A stretch of DNA of 64,000 bases, taken from the NCBI GenBank assembly GCA_028023455.1, contig JAQFVV010000113.1, positions 1-64,000 of the forward strand, given 5' to 3'. Positions 58,136 through 64,000 of the stretch are shown one piece after another; position 1 is the stretch's first letter, and every line of letters starts with the position of its first letter. This DNA comes from Epiperipatus broadwayi (Eukaryota > Onychophora > Udeonychophora > Euonychophora > Peripatidae). The notes beneath the pieces were generated by a model, which worked only from the letters and a program-made list of their open reading frames with translations, had not been told where the DNA came from and did not search any database. The position numbers and the translations under genes were made by a program.

Positions 58136-59894
58136 ATTTGTATTTTAATATATATTACTAAAATTTATAGCCTCAACTTTATTCTATCTGTACTATTTAC
58201 ACACAACAACAAGAATTGGCTCAGGAGAATAAAAATGATGTGAAAACCACAATAGTTCAAGATTTCAATTGCAACTGCTTTATTCTCTTTAAAAAATATT
58301 TTTAAGAAAGCAAGGACAAAATTACAATGTCCAAAGTAGGATTACTAAAACAATTTTATCTTGTTCTAGAAAACTGGTGCACTTATTTGAATAGACTGAC
58401 ATTCTTCTTAAAGGAAAATGGGAAAAAATATATAGTTTTAAAAATCTCAAACAGCATCTATATAACCCTAAGAATTTATATTTGAAAAAATAATTAAATT
58501 ATGTCTTCAAATCTTCAAAAGTGTAATTTTAACCTGTGCAGTCAAAGTAATAATGAAAAGGCAGTGAATTATCCTAAAGAATTAAAAAAAACCCACTAAC
58601 TCAAGATCTTAAGAATTTATTAGGTGATTCTTTGAGGAACTCCCATTTGTGGTATGAAAGGTAATAGTCTATGGGTCAAACTATTGAAAATTTCTAAAAT
58701 TATTTTGCACTCAGCAGTAGCATTCCTGAATTATTTTCAATCGCTTTACTTTTCAAAAAATATTTCCCAGAAATTAAAGTGATGAGGAGAACAAATCTGG
58801 ACACAAAGTTTGTCAATACCACAAATATGGTAGTCAAACTGAACAATCATTCATAAAAAAAGAACCTCTAAGTTGATTAACGTAAGTTACAAAGATTATA
58901 CTTCAAAAACTTAAAAATAGAGAAGTAAATCATATGAAAGAATATTAGTTAAGTATTTAATATTAAATCATATGAAAGAATATTAGTTAAGTATTTAATA
59001 TTAAATTTAAAATAAAAAATTATCCATTATAATGGAGCTTATTGGTAACTCACAAATTTTCATCATTTTAAAAAACTAGTAGTACAACAATAAACAAATG
59101 AAATATAAACATACAAACTATATCAAAGTAATGCGAAAACAAAATTACAAGGATATTGATATTTATTTTTATAGCAAAACTGTGAAGTTAGTAAGAATAA
59201 TAAACTTCAGCTTCATGTTGTCTTAATCAAGGATTATGACTGATTTGGACCATAAGATACATAGTGGTTAATGCAAACAACATTTACACATTAACAATAA
59301 ATTTATTGCTTACTGGATCATTGCTTATATTAAATTTAAGACACACAATTATATATTTTGACTGATAAAATTAAACACTCCTGCCAAAAACAATCAGACA
59401 TTGGCCTGAACCAGAAGAAGGTTTGTTGTATAAACTTTAACACTGAGTAAGGCAAACAATTTTTAATAAATGTTGATGCTTTCGGTAAAAAATTGAAAGT
59501 GATGAAAATACCATCAACCTATACCATAGAATTTACTGAAGTCTTGAGAAAAGAGATTGCTAGTCAAAGCATTATCCTGATTATTGTAATGGCAATGGAC
59601 GGCAATTATACTTTGCTTTTATAAGTAGCATTAAATATTGTTAGCTATCACTTAATTATATATATTAAAATGATTTCAGTCAAGATGTCAAACACATTAA
59701 TTTATATACATTATTAAATGTTTAACTATTAGTACTTCTAGAATAAAGTATAATTTTATATTTATCAAAAATAACTTTTTAATTTTATCTTCTACTTATA
59801 TATCAGACAAAGCATTGATATGTCTGTCTTAGTTTAATTTCAATGTCTGTTTTAAAAGCAGTAATTTGTTATTTATTCTATTTCAGGATATTAG
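58136..59894. other. Probable TTC13 intron, no exon recognised
   Basis: Searched on the - strand for the exon preceding exon A and none was found. A 47-bp direct duplication (TCATATGAAAGAATATTAGT and on) lies at 58931-59006. Some + strand stretches near 58360-58860 and 59390-59630 look like broken coding DNA but match nothing I know. Confidence 0.35.
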
Positions 59895-60605
59895 ATAGTT
59901 AAACCATTAAGCATCACATGATCACATTTCCTCTACTAGCACATTAATTGTTGATAAACAGAGCAAAACTCTCCATACAGTATTGCCACCTGTGCTAAAC
60001 AGAGTAATCAATGGATGCCAGAAGGCTTGTGCATAAAATCCCTATCTAATGCCTACTCATCTAATATCCCCAGACTAGTTTCTGGCTTGTGGCCTTAGTC
60101 AGTGAGGTGTCAATACTGTATGGAGAGTTTTGCTCTATTTATCAACAATTAATGTGCTAGTATAGGAAATGTGATCATGTGATGCTTAATGGTTTAACAC
60201 CAATCCTGCCTAATAGGATAGTGGTGGCTATGGTTGTAAAAGAGCCAAAGACATCAAAATGTATGGGTGCTGAACTGAGTTCAGACCCATATGACTATAT
60301 AAGCTATTGAGTTTAGATTGAAAATATTTTTTGTGTTTTCAATTTCATTCTCATGGTTTTGTAGTTAAGTAGAGATAAAAGGTGGTTGCTAGAAGGTTGC
60401 ATTAGATCCTAAGATCTAGATGCAGTGCTCTCAGAGCCAAAGCTCTTCACTGACGAAGGCCACAAGCCAGAAACTAGTCTGGGGATATTGGATGAGTAGG
60501 CATTAGATAGGGATTTTAAGCACAAGCCTTCTGGCATCCATTGATTACTCTGTTTAGCACAGGTGCGAATACTGTATGGAGAGTTTTGCTCTGTTTATCA
60601 ATATT
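59895..60605 (+). mobile_element. Family A composite foldback element, fullest copy
   Basis: The segment GTTAAACCATTAAGCATCAC...CTCCATACAGTATTG (59899-59988) recurs inverted at 60108-60200. The segment from GATAAACAGAGCAAAACTCT to CAGACTAGTTTCTGGCTTG (about 59952-60092) recurs inverted at 60463-60602. The middle (60200-60420) is the segment also seen near 15130-15300. No transposase frame is seen, so this is a non-autonomous foldback element. Confidence 0.7.
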
Positions 60606-60984
60606 AGATAGTAATGCAAAATACTTTCCCATATTATGTGTTATAGCTATGATTATTTATGCTTACATGAATAGTTTTTAAATAGAGTGATGAGAAATAA
60701 ATTAATTACTGCTGATTAAACATAACTAAAAAAAGTTCTTAACATTGCTTTGTTTTGATTTATTGTACAGAACGATAATGGCCTTTTTGTATAATTAATT
60801 ATTTTATCATTCTATGAATGCTTTTTATATTATCAGAATATCCAAAACAATACTTAATGGTATGCATTAGTATGCACTAACACCTATAAGATTATATAAG
60901 TAGAATATTATTAATTTGAATATTTCTTGTTTGAAAACCTCTATTATCCAAATAAAATTTCAAAGATGACCATTAATTTCTTAC

Positions 60985-61175
60985 AATAAATAATATAAAC
61001 CAAGCATTGATTAAATGTATATGTGGGAGATGATGATCTGGAAAAAGTGATGAGTGCTGTTTCAGCAGCATAAAATACATTTTTGGAGATCATCATGTGT
61101 GTCAGTTGTATAAGATGGAGTGGATAAATGAAAGGAGCTTGAAAGTCTGGGTTCAAATCCCTTCTAATTACATCT
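60985..61175 (+). mobile_element. Family B short element, copy 5 (right part)
   Basis: GATGATGATCTGGAAAAAGT, TTGTATAAGATGGAGTGGAT, and AGCTTGAAAGTCTGGGTTC with AAATCCCTTCTAATTACA at the right end. Confidence 0.6.
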
Positions 61176-62270
61176 AGATTATACATACTATAAATTTATT
61201 TAAATAATAAGTAAATTAGTTATTTACAAAAAAATTAATATAAAAAATTAATAAATATCTATAAATTAATAACCCTAATTGCAGTGAGCTATGAGTTTTT
61301 TCCTACCTGAAGTAGAATTTTGAGTTAACAATAATGAAGTAATAGATGTATTCTTAAATTTAAAAAAAAAATCACAAATACAAACAAATCTCTGGAATCA
61401 GAGATTTGCATTAATAGTATTTTATCTACATTGCATTGCTATAAGTATTATTAGAGAATCAGTTATTCAGACTAACAAATAGGGCTGACATTTCTAAAAC
61501 AGTCTTATAAATATAGACTTTGTTATTGAAATTATGCCAATATGCCTGTTCATTAGTTAGTAACTCTATATTAAAGATGCGAAAATCTAAAAAAAGCAAC
61601 TCAAAAATGACTGATTTATTTTGATAAGAATGGTATGATTTTAAATACTGGTAACCACTTAATAATCTTTATTAGCCATTTGTTAGACTAGAGATTATCC
61701 AAGAAAGAATAATATTTCTGTAGTATAATTTCCACTAGACCATTCTCATGCAAGGTAGATCTTTTCCAGTTATCTTTGGTTATATGTTTATGATTACATG
61801 ACTCCACAAAATGTTAAAAGTGCATAGTCTCTACTTTGCATGAGAATAATATATTATTCAATACTGGCAATTTCTATCTTTACTCATATTTATTTAAAAA
61901 GCATCGACTGGATTAATAAATAGCAAATGCTTAAATACCAATAAATATCATAAAAAACTATACCACAATGATTCTGTCTAGTAACCACTTTATTTTATAT
62001 TTATGAACAAGCTAATGGACATTTCAAGATTGTGGGGTTTTGTATTAAAACCAACTTCCTCATCCAGCAATTCAGTTAAAAACTTAAGCAATTATTAATA
62101 ATCTTTTCTAATATATTAATACAAAAGATAGAAAGCTAATTGACATAAGTATTCAACTTTTCTCACTCTATTTTCAGATCGTTAACTTTGATAGTTAGTT
62201 AATGGATTTCTCATTGGTTGAAATATTAACAAATATAGTTTTACTATTAGTGTCTACCTTTTAATATTTT

Positions 62271-62378
62271 TTTTTTCATATGTCATAGCATCGGCTGGGA
62301 TGCGAACCCACAACCGTCTGCAACCAACTACTTGCTTGCAAGGCGGCTGCGATGACCTCTCGGCTAAGAATGCTTGAC
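62271..62378 (-). mobile_element. tRNA-derived SINE 1, antisense copy
   Basis: The - strand shows GAGAGGTCATCGCAGCCGCC, GTGGGTTCGCATCCCAGCC and GCTATGACATATGAAAAAA. ACCTTTTAATATTTT (62256-62270) and ACCTTTTAGTATTTT (62379-62393) form a 15-bp target duplication with one mismatch. Confidence 0.82.
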
Positions 62379-63660
62379 ACCTTTTAGTATTTTAAAGAGT
62401 AAAATACCTTTTAGCATTTCACTCTTTAAAAACAATCAGTCTGCTGAAAAAGAACTCGCTTTTGAGTAGACAGAAAGTCTCTGGAAGCCATGCTGCATAT
62501 GGAGAAATGTGAAGTATTGTATTAAGTTGGAGCAAACAAATGCTATTGAAAATACTTAAAGACTATGAGAAAGAAGAGGCTTTTAATGAAAAGTTATCAA
62601 AAATCCAAACTACTAATCTTGATCCTTAATAATGGTCTAACGTATTAATAAATAAATTTGTTCATAATGTTAAAGCATCAAAAATTATTTCAACTCTATT
62701 AAATTAAACAACTAATTAAAAATAATAAATAAATATTGAGCTGTTTTTCACTCAATATTATGATCTTTTCAAAATATGTTTCCAATAAATCTCATGACCA
62801 ATATATCTACCAACACTCACTCTAACATTTATATTCCATAATCATTATATAGTCATATAAACTAATCTTGATTGTTAGTTTTATAATGGGATATGAAGAT
62901 TACTGCAGTAATTACGCAGAAGGCTATAAAAGCTAATCACACATTGCATTATTCTACTTTGAACAACTAAAAAGAGATTACTGCTACCAACCTTAAATAT
63001 TCATTATGCAATCATTCCGACATAATTTACACATGCAAATCTCCAGAATATGGCCATGCAATGTAAATAGCAATGTCTGCAGCAAGAGAAAAAGTGGTTA
63101 ATTAGGATTAAATCTGTGCTTAGTTATTAATAAGTTCAGTTCAATTTCATGCTAGACTTATGCGTTTGAGTTATCTCCAGGAAGAGAACTTTAGATTTAT
63201 CCAATCATAACTGGCCGTGTTATTATTTATTTGAAATATTAAATTAAATAAATTTATCAAAAGAAAAATTGACTCATATAAATACATAATTTTTCAATAA
63301 TTTTAAGTTGATTCACAGTTATAACTAGTAATCTCTTTGATAAAAGTTTTTTTTTTTTTATCTTTCAAAATTATTATTATTAACCCTAATTGATAATAAA
63401 TAAAGATATTTATGGAAAGCACCATTCATCTTTCAAAATGGAATAAGGATCATGTTAATTCCAATTAAACATATGCTATCATTGAATTGCTTCCATTAAT
63501 TTATGGCAGTCTTACCACCTGCAATGATTTTCCTTTTTAAAATTTCTTTTTCTTTTGGGATAATTTTATAATCATTCAATCGTTTCCAAATAAACGATTT
63601 AATTTAACTCATTTTTAAAGAAATCGTCACTCAATGAAAACAAATGATTAAAGCTGTTTT

Positions 63661-63770
63661 TTTTTTTTTTTAAATGTCATAGCATCGGCCAGGACGCGAA
63701 CCCGCAACCCGGGCAACTGCCTGCAAGTGCAAGGCAGTCGCGCTGACCTCTCGACCACCAATGCAAGACA
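63661..63770 (-). mobile_element. tRNA-derived SINE 1, youngest-looking copy
   Basis: The - strand shows GGTGGTCGAGAGGTCAGCGC, GCGGGTTCGCGTCCTGGCC, GCTATGACATTTAAAAA and a long A-tail. GATTAAAGCTGTTTT flanks it perfectly (63646-63660 and 63771-63785). The high CG content and perfect 15-bp duplication suggest recent retroposition. Confidence 0.85.
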
Positions 63771-64000
63771 GATTAAAGCTGTTTTCATCCTTCGTTTGAT
63801 ACTTTTGCAAGTAATAAAAATTTAATCCCGATTCTCTTCTAAAATTGTCTGCAAAACACCATGAAATAAACCAAAATCATAAATTCAATTATATATATAT
63901 ATATAATTAATTATTTATTTTTTATATATTTATATTATTTTTCTTATAATGATTTAACACCCACCTATATATATATGTTAATATAATATGTTTAATTAAA

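Larger units (their letters stand above)
61176..64000. other. Probable TTC13 intron or 5' flank with two SINEs
   Basis: Two SINE 1 copies (62271-62378, 63661-63770), a short inverted repeat (TTCTCATGCAAGGTAGA at 61743 and its inverse near 61835) and AT-rich DNA. Exon-like pieces near 63031-63076 and 63510-63590 have no supported frame. Confidence 0.4.

Noticed and set aside
63031-63076. Exon-like segment with an excellent acceptor (TTTTTCTCTTGCTGCAG)
   Set aside because: No frame matches TTC13 and the donor is ambiguous.
63661-63770. Possible genuine tRNA gene
   Set aside because: Extra bases in the anticodon/variable region, an A-tail and flanking target duplications show a SINE.
1-64000. 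CRISPR arrays, operons or prophage
   Set aside because: Tandem repeats here lack unique equal-length spacers, and the sequence is clearly animal nuclear DNA.
1-64000. Octopus or squid origin
   Set aside because: The abundant cephalopod SINE that I remember was not found in 64 kb of repeat-rich DNA. This is weak negative evidence, so the species is left open.

Overview
The window is nuclear DNA of a multicellular animal. It is strongly AT-rich, full of microsatellites and interspersed repeats, and has spliced exons with GT-AG borders, tRNA-derived SINEs, DNA-transposon relics and an LTR element. No bacterial-style gene organisation is present. The species cannot be named from the sequence. 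The common cephalopod SINE that I remember is absent, and the gag protein looks arthropod-like only in a general way.

Two conserved host genes can be supported. The first is an intact, intronless DEAD-box helicase gene on the + strand at 20749-22503, clearly DDX52/Rok1, with all helicase motifs and a lysine-rich tail. The second is the 3' part of a long split gene on the - strand, about 57128 down to 43922, recognised as TTC13. Four short exons (80, 79, 52 and 97 nt) are separated by introns of up to about 8.6 kb that carry repeats. They were found by splice sites and by match to the conserved C-terminus of that family. At least one small exon between the second and third was not found, and all 5' exons lie outside the window or were missed. 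A small two-exon reading frame on the - strand (24973-25189) and a small membrane-protein-like reading frame (18977-19219, -) are only candidates.

The rest is mobile and repetitive DNA. At 7521-13029 lies a young LTR retrotransposon on the - strand with two nearly identical LTRs of about 1.9 kb, a polypurine tract, a candidate primer binding site and one gag-like frame, but no pol. A 2.6-kb family (4577-7258 and 15306-17932), with an internal minisatellite of roughly 54-60 bp units and a terminal hairpin, is nested inside another repeat in its second copy. A foldback family recurs at about 1.3, 15, 18, 29.6, 54.8, 56 and 60 kb. A further family of short elements ends in an inverted tRNA-like box (13.6, 48.5, 51.9, 57.9 and 61.1 kb). 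Two SINE families, a decayed Merlin (IS1595-like) transposase at 31.9-32.5 kb and several long palindromes complete the picture. One palindrome (27.5-27.9 kb) is flanked by a perfect 12-bp direct repeat. One short hairpin at 38.6 kb has a pre-miRNA-like shape.

Layout: 0-7.3 kb repeats; 7.5-13 kb LTR element; 13-20 kb nested repeats; 20.7-22.5 kb DDX52; 23-25 kb candidate small exons; 25-43 kb repeat-rich intergenic DNA; 43.7-57.1 kb TTC13 exons with mobile elements in the introns; 57-64 kb repeats, probably still TTC13 intron.
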